Positions 9,163 to 17,975 of a stretch of 64,000 nucleotides of DNA are shown piece after piece (the stretch's first letter is position 1; every line of letters begins with the position of its first letter). The notes below the pieces were generated by a model that saw only the letters and a list, made by a program, of their open reading frames with translations, did no database searches and had not been told where the DNA came from. The position numbers and the translations under genes were made by a program. The stretch lies in NCBI GenBank assembly GCA_041589175.1, contig JBFHWF010000001.1, forward strand, positions 22,200-86,199. Direction: 5' to 3'. Source of the DNA: SZUA-229 sp041589175 (GTDB lineage: Bacteria; Pseudomonadota; Gammaproteobacteria; SZUA-229).

Positions 9163-10326
9163 TTATACCTGTTGACCCATCTCAATGGCTTTACGGGTAA
9201 AAACAGGGCCGATAATTTCGAAGAATATCGTAGAGCTGATAACGATTGAGAGTAGTACCTGTTTATGTTCAGGAAAGTAGTGAGATGCCACAAGCGCCAT
9301 GCCGATGGCCACGCCTGCCTGAGGTAACAGGGCAAGTCCCATCCAGCGGCGGGTTGCAGCAGGTGCATGACTCATTTCAGATCCCAGTCGAGCACCGAGG
9401 ACTTTTCCAAGGGTACGCGCCAGAATATAGGTAATACCAAGCAGACCAAGCCCAGTCAGAGAATCAAGTTCCAGGCTGGCACCCGCCAGAATAAAGAACA
9501 CCACCATAAACTGTGATTCGATGCCTTCTATTTCGTGAAAGGGGTACTCGTGGTGGCTGGCAAAATTGGAAATGATGGCCCCCAGTACCATCGAGGCAAT
9601 CAGGAACGATACGTCAAGCCAGATCGCCAGGCCGCCACAGATAAACACCAGTCCCAGTGCCTCCGACAGTATTGGCTTTCCAGGATTCAGGCGACCGGTT
9701 AATGCAGCAGCAGGTATGCCCAGGGCTACGCCGAGTAATGCTGCACCGCCAATATCCTTTAATGCCATGAGTAATACGGAGGTTTCAGTTATACCATTCC
9801 AGCTTGAGACAATGGCAATGCCCACGGCAAATACAATAAGCGCCCAGACATCATCCAGCGCAACAATGGAAAGTAGCAGCTGGGAAAAACGAGACGATGT
9901 ACCCAGTTCATCGACGATGTCGAGGATTGCAGCGGGTGCAGTCGCGGCAGCAATACAGCCGAGTATTAATGCCAGCTCTTTTGGTGAGCCCATCCATAGT
10001 AGTAAAAGTGTTACTGTCAGAGTGGTGACCAGTGCCGCACTAAGCGAGATCCACAGGCTTTGCCCGATTGATTCTTTGAGAAAACCACAGCAGAGCTTGC
10101 CACCGAGTAGAAACCCGACCATGACCAGCGTCATACTGGCGATGATATCGAACCACTGGGTAAATCCGGCAGGGATAAGGTTAAGCCCATTATTGCCAAG
10201 AGCCAGGCCGAACAGTAATAACAGAGTGACACGGGGTAGAGGGGTATGGCGGCCCATTGCTGAGGTCAGCAGTCCGAAAAGTAAAATACAGCCCAGTGTT
10301 ATCAGAAGTTCGTGGTTAGTCAGCAT
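9163..10326 (-). CDS. CPA2-type cation:proton antiporter
   Basis: A 387-residue protein with about 11-12 membrane helices and no cytosolic TrkA domain. The GNNGLNLIPAGF segment, the LGCIAAATAPAAILDIVDELG segment and the ALDDVWALIVFAVGIA segment with paired aspartates match the ion-binding core of Na+/H+ (or K+/H+) exchangers. It would exchange monovalent cations for protons across the inner membrane. The ion is not predictable. It is transcribed alone and divergent from the GDCCVxC gene. Confidence 0.85.
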   Translation of the reverse strand: MLTNHELLITLGCILLFGLLTSAMGRHTPLPRVTLLLLFGLALGNNGLNLIPAGFTQWFDIIASMTLVMVGFLLGGKLCCGFLKESIGQSLWISLSAALVTTLTVTLLLLWMGSPKELALILGCIAAATAPAAILDIVDELGTSSRFSQLLLSIVALDDVWALIVFAVGIAIVSSWNGITETSVLLMALKDIGGAALLGVALGIPAAALTGRLNPGKPILSEALGLVFICGGLAIWLDVSFLIASMVLGAIISNFASHHEYPFHEIEGIESQFMVVFFILAGASLELDSLTGLGLLGITYILARTLGKVLGARLGSEMSHAPAATRRWMGLALLPQAGVAIGMALVASHYFPEHKQVLLSIVISSTIFFEIIGPVFTRKAIEMGQQV

Positions 10327-10447
10327 GAATGATTATCTTCAGAGACAATACATTGATTATAGGTGCTGTCCTGTAACAGGCATGAATGTGAAAGGGGGAA
10401 ATAGTGCGATATGATAAGAAATCAGTGTATAGCAACTGGATAAGGGT

Positions 10448-10669
10448 ATGACACTACAATACGAATCGATACTGACCTGTCCCCGCTGCGGCTTTCGCAA
10501 GGCGGAAACCATGCCAGATAATGCGTGTCAGTGGTATTACGAGTGCACACACTGTGGTGAATTATTGCGGCCATTACCCGGAGACTGCTGTGTATTTTGC
10601 TCCTATGGCACGGTTCCCTGCCCACCGATTCAGGCGGGTGACTGTGATTGTGCTCGGCAAGAGGATTAA
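10448..10669 (+). CDS. GDCCVxC domain protein, cysteine-rich
   Basis: A 73-residue protein with nine cysteines. It opens with LTCPRCGF, a zinc-ribbon-like half, continues with YYECTHCGELLRPLPGDCCVFC, and ends GDCDC. The GDCCVFC block is the signature of the family annotated as GDCCVxC domain (seleno)proteins, in which one cysteine is selenocysteine in some species; all positions are cysteine here. A redox or metal-handling role is likely but unproven. An AAGGG ribosome site precedes the ATG. Confidence 0.75.
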   Translation: MTLQYESILTCPRCGFRKAETMPDNACQWYYECTHCGELLRPLPGDCCVFCSYGTVPCPPIQAGDCDCARQED

Positions 10670-10712
10670 AGCTTACCGGGCAAGCCCAGTTTAAGTACGC
10701 CAGGGTCAGAAA

Positions 10713-12116
10713 TCAGTCGGTTGAATCCTGGTGTTTTTTCGTATTCAGTTTTTGCCTGAGCTCCTGCCACTGATCCTCAATATAAAACATAAATTTATCG
10801 ATGATAGACTGCGGTGGATTGATCAGTGGTGCTTCGAGATGGAAGCGCTCAAATACCGTATCCAGTTTCTGATAAATCGTTTGCAGGTTAATTTCGTAAT
10901 CACCTGGTTGCAGGTCCTTAATAATCGTGAAGGAAGGATCTTTTTTGTTGTCTTCCAGGTTTAGCAGTGTGAATTCACTATACGGCTTTTTACGCTCATC
11001 CAGCAACATTAACACCAGTGGGTTCAGTCGGCTTTTGTAATTCTGCGCCAGCACCAGCCCTACCGTGCCGTTTTTGAATTCAACCAGACTACCATCTGGA
11101 TACATGCCAAGGCAGCTGATAAATTTATCGATGAGCTCACTCTGGAAATGTGCTTTGTGCTCGCTGTAAAGTGTTTGCAGTGCTGCATGTGGTGTGAGAA
11201 TGTCATTGTATGGGCGATAACTGCACATCGCATGATAGCTGTCGATAATAGCAGCGATGCGGCCAAACGCCGGAATGCGTTCCTCGACCAGTCCATTCGG
11301 GTATCCACTGCCATCATTTTTTTCGTGATGCGTGCGCACCATATTGACGATATCCTCTTCGATATCATCATCCTGAACCAGTATCTGCAGGCCATACTCG
11401 ACGTGGGTATAGACCAGAGCCATTTCATGATTACTGAGTACACCCTGTTTGCTTAGCAGTTCATCGGGGAGTGATATCTTGCCAATATCCAGTAGCAGGG
11501 CGCCCACGGCAAGGCTACGTATCTGTGAGAGGGGTAAACTCAGAAAACGTCCAAACAGAATCGCACTGACACAACTGTCGATAGCCTGATCATGCTTAAG
11601 ACGGCTATAGCCCTTGAGCCGACAGAGCAGAGGCAGCGCATCACAATTACGCATAATACTGTTAATCAATGGCTCAGCCAGTTGATAGAAATCACTGGAT
11701 AAAAACGGCTCATGCTGTTTCAGGTCATCGATTAATACCTGGAATAATTCAGAGGCTTCTTCAAGAATATTACGCGCCTGTGTGATTTCTTCTTGCAGGG
11801 GGACGCTGTTGCGATAACGCGTATGCTGTTTTTTCTGAAGTATACGCTTTTCGATATTGCGGTGTGTAGGAAGCTCAAGGTCTTCTTCCATATAGAATTC
11901 AGCAGGGCTTCCACGGCTGATATCGATATATACTGAACGACAGTATTCTCGAATTGCGTTGAGCTCTTCATCGGTTTTTAGCAGGAATCCCTGTAGCCAG
12001 AATGGAGTCTCGCGCCAGGGGCGATCCAGGCGTGCAATAAACATCTCTTTTTCAACAAATACAATTGAAACACGTCGTTCGTATTTAGACGAAGGCGCTA
12101 TTTTTTTGCTGTGCAT
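10713..12116 (-). CDS. DUF3391/HD-GYP protein with degenerate HD motif
   Basis: A 467-residue protein. The N-terminal DUF3391 domain (about 15-70) contains ARLDRPWRETPFWLQGF. The HD-GYP domain (about 160-350) keeps HHEKNDGSGYP at 263-273 and H238 in THVEYG, but the usual HD of LLHDIGK is LLLDIGK (L209-D210), so one metal-binding histidine is missing. HD-GYP proteins hydrolyse c-di-GMP with a bi- or tri-metal centre. With this change the protein may be catalytically weak or a receptor (inference). The C-terminal ~110 residues have a beta-rich segment (VEFKNGTVGLVL) usual in this subfamily. Confidence 0.85.
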   Translation of the reverse strand: MHSKKIAPSSKYERRVSIVFVEKEMFIARLDRPWRETPFWLQGFLLKTDEELNAIREYCRSVYIDISRGSPAEFYMEEDLELPTHRNIEKRILQKKQHTRYRNSVPLQEEITQARNILEEASELFQVLIDDLKQHEPFLSSDFYQLAEPLINSIMRNCDALPLLCRLKGYSRLKHDQAIDSCVSAILFGRFLSLPLSQIRSLAVGALLLDIGKISLPDELLSKQGVLSNHEMALVYTHVEYGLQILVQDDDIEEDIVNMVRTHHEKNDGSGYPNGLVEERIPAFGRIAAIIDSYHAMCSYRPYNDILTPHAALQTLYSEHKAHFQSELIDKFISCLGMYPDGSLVEFKNGTVGLVLAQNYKSRLNPLVLMLLDERKKPYSEFTLLNLEDNKKDPSFTIIKDLQPGDYEINLQTIYQKLDTVFERFHLEAPLINPPQSIIDKFMFYIEDQWQELRQKLNTKKHQDSTD

Positions 12117-12174
12117 AAGTCGTGCTTAAGAGCTTCAGTTATTGCCGATAGTATCACATGAATTTTTTAAATGG

Positions 12175-12966
12175 CTACTCGGATTTTGGTACGAGATATA
12201 CATCATAACGTGTATTTTTGCTTTCATAGGTCAGGCTGGGCTGTTTCTCGGCTTCAATAACTGGTGCGCCTTTAGGTCGCTTGACGACGACGCGTTGTCG
12301 GGCACAGTCGCATGCAGCTAACAGTAATTGCGCAGTGTCTTCGTCCTTGCCAATGAGGTTTTGCAGTATCTGCATGTTCTTTTTAACGGATGCAGATTTT
12401 TTGCGTTCGGGGTACATCGGATCCATGTAGACCACATCCGGTCGCTGAGTTTCAGGTAGCTGCCTTAGATATTCGGCAGCATCGGTACAGGTTAGTGTGA
12501 AGCCCTGCTGCAGAATGCTCTGAAACTCGCTATTCAGGCTGGCTCTGTCGAGTCCATCCTGTACCAGCGCGGCAACCACGGGGGAGCGCTCTAGCATAAT
12601 AACCGGGCAACCAAGACAGGCAAGCACGAAGCTGTCTCTGGCAAGCCCCGCTGTGGCATCGATGATGTGGGGCAGTGGCTTACCCTGTTTAATACCTACA
12701 GCCTTTGCGAGTGGCTGCCCCTTGCCACCACCATATTTACGTCGGTGATCCATACTGCCAGCTGTAAAGTCGACATCGATAGACATCTTGTGCTGCCGGT
12801 CGATGAGTACAACTCGGGTTTCTTCGTAGCATAGTGTCAGAGGCGTGGTCGTTTTACTGAGGGGCTGGCAGCTAAGCTGATATTGCTGTGCATAGGTTTC
12901 AGCCTTAGTGCGCTGGGCATTATGGGTGAAACTGATGCTTAAAACGTCGGCGTCAGGTGTTTTCAT
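12175..12966 (-). CDS. rsmJ: 16S rRNA G1516 N2-methyltransferase RsmJ
   Basis: A 263-residue protein starting MKTPDADVLSISF. The frame stays open to 13215, but the longer form would overlap ycaO, and E. coli RsmJ is about 250 residues. SAM-binding motif DATAGLARDSFVLA and catalytic motif DPMYPERKKSASVKK match RsmJ. It methylates the exocyclic amine of G1516 in 16S rRNA. It is divergent from ycaO, with about 60 bp between the chosen starts. Confidence 0.92.
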   Translation of the reverse strand: MKTPDADVLSISFTHNAQRTKAETYAQQYQLSCQPLSKTTTPLTLCYEETRVVLIDRQHKMSIDVDFTAGSMDHRRKYGGGKGQPLAKAVGIKQGKPLPHIIDATAGLARDSFVLACLGCPVIMLERSPVVAALVQDGLDRASLNSEFQSILQQGFTLTCTDAAEYLRQLPETQRPDVVYMDPMYPERKKSASVKKNMQILQNLIGKDEDTAQLLLAACDCARQRVVVKRPKGAPVIEAEKQPSLTYESKNTRYDVYLVPKSE

Positions 12967-13024
12967 AGGGAAAGTGTAATAAGATTCGTGGCTGATTGCA
13001 CCTGAAGACTCTACTCCTGACGAG

Positions 13025-14782
13025 ATGACTAAGGCTATGACTGAAAAGACCTTCATTATCGGTAAAGACCGTGACCTTGAATCCTCTATTGAAACCATGC
13101 AGCAGAAGCTGCGTGACCTGGGTTTCGATATTGAGGAAGCCTCCTGGCTGAATCCTGTGCCAAATGTGTATTCGGTGCATATTCGTGATCGTGAATGTGG
13201 CTTGATGTTTACCAATGGAAAAGGTGCGAGTAAGAAGGCCTGCCTGGCCAGTGCGCTGGGTGAATATTTTGAGCGCCTGAGCTGTAACTATTTCTTCGCA
13301 GATTTTTACCTCGGTGAAGACTATGCGAATGGTGAATTTGTGCATTACCCCGATGAAAAATGGTTCCCGATTGAAGGCGAGACAATGCCGGATGGTTTGA
13401 TGGATGATGGCCTGTGGCAGTATTACGACCCAGACAGCGTGCTCAGGCCGCAGCAGATTGTGGATACCAATACAGGCAGGGCTGATCGAGGTATCTGCGC
13501 GGTTCCCTATACGCGTCAGCGAGACCAGAAGACCATTTACCTGCCGGTGAATATTATCGGCAACCTGTATGTGAGTAACGGGATGTCGGCGGGTAATACC
13601 GCAGATGAAGCGCGGGTGCAGGGTTTGTCGGAAGTTTTTGAACGTTATGTAAAGAATAAAATTATTGCCGATGGTATATGTTTGCCAGAGGTTCCCGATG
13701 AGGTTCTGTCACGTTTTCCGGGAATCTGTAAATCCATCGATGAATTACGGGGCCACGGATACCATCTGCGAATTGCAGATGCGTCTTTGGGGGGTAAGTT
13801 TCCTGTGATGAGCGTAACATTGATTAACCCCAGGGATGGCTCGGTGTTTGCCTCATTTGGTGCTCACCCCTGTTTCGAGGTTGCGCTGGAAAGAACGGTA
13901 ACTGAACTGTTGCAGGGGCGTGGGCTGGATCAGCTGGATGGATTTCAGCCGCCATCATTTGATCAGGACGAAGTGGCGGATCATCATAACCTGGAAACCC
14001 ACTTTATCGACTCGAGCGGGCTGATATCTTATGATTTTTTCCGCAGCAATCCCGATTATCCATTTGTAGACTGGGACCACAACAGCACAACAGAGAGTGA
14101 GTTCGATTACTGCTGTAAAATTATTCACGATATGGGGCACGATATTTATATCTCCGACTATAACCATCTTGGTGTTTATGCCTGTCGTATTATCGTACCC
14201 GGAATGTCAGATATTTATCCGGTTGATGATCTTGAATGGAGTAACAATAACGAAGGCGTAATGTTTCGTGAAGACATCCTGTCACTGCATAATCTGCAAC
14301 GTGAAGACTGGTTGTCCCTGCTAGATCGCCTGGAGGAGGGCGGTTATAACGATGTGCAACGCGTAGCGGAATTTATCGGCGTTGCGCCAGATGCGGGTAC
14401 TGCCTGGGCAAGTCTCAGAATTGGCGAGCTCAAGGCGATGCTATGTCTTGCCGCAGAAGATTATGAGCAGGCGATACAGTGGAATGACTGGTGTTTACAC
14501 ATGGACCAGCTGAGTGAAGAGCGTATCCGTTTTTATCGTGGTCTTCAGGCGTTGCTGGAAATCAAACTGGAAGATGAGCGTGATGTAAATAACTACGTTG
14601 ATAGCCTTAAGCTGATGTATGGAAATGAGGTGATTGAAACAGGTTTGGCACTGGTTGAAGGCAGGGAAAAATTCCATGGCCTACATAGTCCGGGTCTGAG
14701 TCTTGATGGTTTTAAAACCCATGCAAAACTCCTTGAGGGATACGCCAAACTACACCGCGCTAAAATGACTAACTGGAAATAG
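13025..14782 (+). CDS. ycaO: YcaO domain protein (ribosomal protein S12 methylthiolation factor type)
   Basis: A 585-residue protein almost the same length as E. coli YcaO (586). The ATP-binding YcaO core shows NGKGASKKACLASALGEYFERLS and VQGLSEVFERYVKNK. E. coli YcaO assists beta-methylthiolation of ribosomal protein S12 with RimO. It is not next to a precursor peptide, so it is not a natural-product cyclodehydratase. A second in-frame ATG at 13037 (MTEKTFIIGKD) aligns better with the E. coli start and may be the true one. The 3' end overlaps the convergent protease gene by 14 bp. Confidence 0.93.
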   Translation: MTKAMTEKTFIIGKDRDLESSIETMQQKLRDLGFDIEEASWLNPVPNVYSVHIRDRECGLMFTNGKGASKKACLASALGEYFERLSCNYFFADFYLGEDYANGEFVHYPDEKWFPIEGETMPDGLMDDGLWQYYDPDSVLRPQQIVDTNTGRADRGICAVPYTRQRDQKTIYLPVNIIGNLYVSNGMSAGNTADEARVQGLSEVFERYVKNKIIADGICLPEVPDEVLSRFPGICKSIDELRGHGYHLRIADASLGGKFPVMSVTLINPRDGSVFASFGAHPCFEVALERTVTELLQGRGLDQLDGFQPPSFDQDEVADHHNLETHFIDSSGLISYDFFRSNPDYPFVDWDHNSTTESEFDYCCKIIHDMGHDIYISDYNHLGVYACRIIVPGMSDIYPVDDLEWSNNNEGVMFREDILSLHNLQREDWLSLLDRLEEGGYNDVQRVAEFIGVAPDAGTAWASLRIGELKAMLCLAAEDYEQAIQWNDWCLHMDQLSEERIRFYRGLQALLEIKLEDERDVNNYVDSLKLMYGNEVIETGLALVEGREKFHGLHSPGLSLDGFKTHAKLLEGYAKLHRAKMTNWK

Positions 14783-15689
14783 TTTGCGTAAACTGGCGTG
14801 ATGTGGATGGGTTTCGCATCGGTTGTTTAAAGCCAGATAACATCTCCAGTCCGAGCAGGCAACGCACCCGGTCCTGTGTGGGTGGGTGTGAGTGTAGCAG
14901 TGCTGGAATCGGCCGATTCCGGCCAGCTGTGAACAGTTCATTAAACCAGTTGCCGTTGTGCTGTTCGATTTTCCGTAAAGCCGATACCATGGCACTCACA
15001 TTTCGTGTGAGCTGTACGGCAATAATATCTGCATAAAATTCTCTTACCCGTGACAGGCATAGCTGCAATAGGGTAGTCATGTTGTAGGCAAGCAGAAGGC
15101 TCAAAATCACCTGCCAGGGAACGGCTATGTCCTGAGAGTGCAGCACAGGGCTGATCGTTAATATTACGAGCCCGAAAGCAGTCAGGCACTGTGTCAGCTG
15201 ACTCATCCGGTTCGCCATATGCATGAGCTGGATATCATCGTGGTAGATGTGTGATAGCTCATGGGCCAGAACCGCCATTAGTTCATCGTGCCCGAATTCA
15301 TTCAGCAATTTCTCACTGACAACAATAATTGACTGGCCTTTGCACTGCAAACTGAAGGCATTAAGTGAAGGCTGGCTGGCGCTATATAGCACAGGTACCC
15401 GAGTGATACCCAGATCAGAGGCTAACTGTGAAAAATCATCAAGAAGTTTGGCATGGGTCGATGACTTAACGGGCTGGCACTGGCTGCAATCGAGAATCTT
15501 CTGTGCGGAGTATTTGCGCATGCCGCTGAATAGGACAATGCCCGCAAGTACCAGTAGTATGGGATCATGGGTGTAGATAATAAGCCCCCAGATAGCACAT
15601 AGGAGTAGCCCCATTGCAGTGATAAGCAACAGGCTATACAGGTGCTTTCTGAACTTATAGTCGGCAATGATGGGGGTGTCTTTTGCCAT
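14769..15689 (-). CDS. M48 family membrane metalloprotease (HtpX-like)
   Basis: A 306-residue zinc protease. Two N-terminal membrane helices lie at about 17-55 and two more around 165-210. The zinc motif HELSH is at 143-147 and the third ligand is E217 in REFYAD. This is the HtpX/M48 plan, with the active site on the cytoplasmic side, acting in membrane-protein quality control. The C-terminal tail (HSHPPTQDRVRCLLGL) is also typical. It converges on and overlaps ycaO by 14 bp, and is divergent from the LolA-like operon. Confidence 0.88.
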   Translation of the reverse strand: MAKDTPIIADYKFRKHLYSLLLITAMGLLLCAIWGLIIYTHDPILLVLAGIVLFSGMRKYSAQKILDCSQCQPVKSSTHAKLLDDFSQLASDLGITRVPVLYSASQPSLNAFSLQCKGQSIIVVSEKLLNEFGHDELMAVLAHELSHIYHDDIQLMHMANRMSQLTQCLTAFGLVILTISPVLHSQDIAVPWQVILSLLLAYNMTTLLQLCLSRVREFYADIIAVQLTRNVSAMVSALRKIEQHNGNWFNELFTAGRNRPIPALLHSHPPTQDRVRCLLGLEMLSGFKQPMRNPSTSRQFTQTISS

Positions 15690-15936
15690 GCCACCACTCC
15701 AGAAATCAGGCGGTTAATAGTTACTTAATAGCAGAAAACGGGATACAGTGAAGTCAAATGGCCAATAAACTGGTTTTTGATTGTCTTATCAGTTGATTGT
15801 CACATTTTTCTCTGTGTAACTTTTTATTTTGTCTATAAGTAACTGAAACGAGTGGGGAAACTGCATTGATCTGTTTCAAGTATAAACAGCGGAAACTGTG
15901 TCACAGTAAAAAAATGTCAATGGCCAGGTTGGGAAT

Positions 15937-16734
15937 ATGATGTGTGTCAGATACTTTGTATTTGTGATGCTTATATTTATGTCTGTTCCGCTACAGGCAA
16001 CAACACAGCATATAGATTCGAACCGAATAGCCAGTCCAGATGCGTATCAACTCGTCAAAGCCGCTATCGATAACTGGCGAGGTGTATCATCCTATGCAGA
16101 CATGAGTATGACAATTCATCGTCCAGACTGGCAGCGAAGTATGCGAATCAGTAGCTGGACCAGGGGTACTGATCATTCCCTGGTGCGTGTTACTGAGCCG
16201 CGTAAGGATTCAGGAAATGCAACCCTGGTAATTGGCTCACAGATGTGGAGTTACAATCCGCGTATAAATCGTGTAATTAAAATACCATCATCTATGATGA
16301 ATCAGAGCTGGATGGGTTCAGACTTTTCTAATCGTGATATTGCCCGAGAAGACGAAATTCTGGATGAGTATATCCACACACTTGTGTCAACTGAGCTGAT
16401 AGAAGAGCAAAAGGTATATACGATTGAATCGGTTCCCAGAGAAACAGCGGCGGTGGTCTGGGGCAGGGAAGTATTACGAATTCGCGATGATGATGTGCTG
16501 TTATCCCATGCTTTTTATGATCAGGATAATCAGCTGGTCAAGATAATGGAAACCGAATCGATTAGCTGGATGTCGGGTAGATCAGTTGCTTCATTGCAGC
16601 GTATGCGCCAGCTGGATAAAGATAATCACTGGACCGAAATTCGTGTACATAAAGTACAGTTTGATGTGCCTCTGTCGGAAAACACGTTCAGCCTGGGTGC
16701 GTTAAGAAACCCGGCATTACAACATCAACCGTAA
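15937..16734 (+). CDS. LolA-like outer-membrane lipoprotein-sorting protein
   Basis: A 265-residue periplasmic protein with a signal peptide at 1-21 (cleavage near LQA-TTQ). The mature part is a beta-rich, LolA/LppX-like fold: SYADMSMTIHRPDWQRSMRISSW, DHSLVRVTEPRKDSGNATLVIG, QMWSYNPRINRVIKIPSSMM, and FDVPLSENTFSLGAL at the C terminus. This is the pattern of proteins annotated 'outer membrane lipoprotein-sorting protein', which shuttle lipid-like cargo across the periplasm. It is the first gene of a five-gene operon with two permeases, an ATPase and an outer-membrane barrel. The cargo is unknown. Confidence 0.8.
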   Translation: MMCVRYFVFVMLIFMSVPLQATTQHIDSNRIASPDAYQLVKAAIDNWRGVSSYADMSMTIHRPDWQRSMRISSWTRGTDHSLVRVTEPRKDSGNATLVIGSQMWSYNPRINRVIKIPSSMMNQSWMGSDFSNRDIAREDEILDEYIHTLVSTELIEEQKVYTIESVPRETAAVVWGREVLRIRDDDVLLSHAFYDQDNQLVKIMETESISWMSGRSVASLQRMRQLDKDNHWTEIRVHKVQFDVPLSENTFSLGALRNPALQHQP

Positions 16735-16760
16735 ACACAGAGTAAGCGGAGTGCTAAACA

Positions 16761-17975
16761 ATGCTAAGCTGGCGCCTGGCATGGCGAAATATCTGGCGAC
16801 ACCCTGTACGTACCCAGCTTACGTTGGCTGCGATGGTGTTTTCCAGTGCTCTGCTGGTATTCATGGTGGCAATGCAAACAGGCATGTATGCGATGATGAT
16901 AGAAAATACTCTGCGCCTGTCATCGGGACACTACCAGATACAGGCACCAGGTTACCTCGAACACCCCGCCATCAATAAAACTCTGGAGAATGGTCAACAG
17001 TTAGCCGCTGACCTTCGACAACAATATGGCCGCGTGTTTGCTGCGCGGGTACAGGGTTTTGCCTTACTATCATCGGAGCAGCGAAGTTATGCAGCGTTGA
17101 TTAGTGGTGTAGAGCTAAAGTATGAGGCGGATATATCGTCGATCCCCGGCCTGGTTAGCCAAGGGCAGTATCTGCAAAGAGAGTTTGCCCGTGAAATAGT
17201 GTTGGGTGAGGTACTGGCTCGTAATCTCAGGGTTCAGGTCGGTGATGAACTTACCTTATTAAGTAGTGCAAAAGACGGTTCTATTGCGGCAGATGTATTG
17301 CGCATCGTTGGTTTACTACAAACAGCGAATCAGGAACTGGATCGATTACAGGCGCATATCCCTATTGATGTGTTTCAGGATATTTTTTCTATGGGTGAAG
17401 ATGTGCACATGGTCGTGCTGACGGCGCACAACCTTGATGCGAGTGACCGTATCGCTACTCAGCTCAGAGAAAAACATAATCACTTGTTATACAGCTGGCA
17501 CCAGCTTGAGCCAGGCTTAATGCAGGCTATAAAAGCCGACATCAGTTCAGCCGTGATGATGTATGCCGTACTGGTCGTATTAAGTGGTTTTTCTGTTCTT
17601 AATACTATTCTAATGGCTGTGTTAGAGCGTACCAGAGAATTTGGTATCGTCATGGCACTTGGGGTGCGTGCGGGACAGATCTCGAGGATGATTTTACTGG
17701 AAGCCCTGATGTTGTCACTGCTTGGTCTGCTACTGGGTATGATAGTCGGAGGAGGTATTACTGCTTATTTTGAATTGAATGGCCTGGTTATTCCAGGTTA
17801 TGAAGAAGCTGCAGCAAGATTTAATCTGCCTGAACGAGTATATCCTTCAGTTGATCCTGTCAGTCTGTTAAGTGGCCCTTTATTTGTGTTTGTTTCTGCA
17901 TTGTTTGCAAGCCTCTATCCGGCATTACGTGTTTTACGATTTACGCCAGTACAGGCCATGAGGGCGCGGCCATGA
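16761..17975 (+). CDS. FtsX/LolE-type ABC transporter permease 1
   Basis: A 404-residue MacB/LolCE-family permease: TM1 at about 20-45, a large periplasmic domain (about 46-265), then three helices around 270-295, 320-345 and 370-395. The start MLSWRLAWRNIWRHPVRTQLTL and the MAVLERTREFGIVMALGVRAGQISRMILLEALMLSLLG coupling segment are family hallmarks. Such permeases do not move cargo through the membrane; they drive extraction or handover in the periplasm (LolCDE, MacB). The stop overlaps the next start by 4 bp (ATGA). Confidence 0.9.
   Translation: MLSWRLAWRNIWRHPVRTQLTLAAMVFSSALLVFMVAMQTGMYAMMIENTLRLSSGHYQIQAPGYLEHPAINKTLENGQQLAADLRQQYGRVFAARVQGFALLSSEQRSYAALISGVELKYEADISSIPGLVSQGQYLQREFAREIVLGEVLARNLRVQVGDELTLLSSAKDGSIAADVLRIVGLLQTANQELDRLQAHIPIDVFQDIFSMGEDVHMVVLTAHNLDASDRIATQLREKHNHLLYSWHQLEPGLMQAIKADISSAVMMYAVLVVLSGFSVLNTILMAVLERTREFGIVMALGVRAGQISRMILLEALMLSLLGLLLGMIVGGGITAYFELNGLVIPGYEEAAARFNLPERVYPSVDPVSLLSGPLFVFVSALFASLYPALRVLRFTPVQAMRARP

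Noticed and set aside
12967..13215. N-terminal extension of RsmJ
   Set aside because: It overlaps ycaO on the other strand, and RsmJ of E. coli begins near the shorter start.
13025..14782. YcaO gene as part of a thiazole/oxazole-modified peptide cluster
   Set aside because: No precursor peptide, E1-like partner or dehydrogenase lies nearby, and length and sequence match the E. coli housekeeping YcaO.
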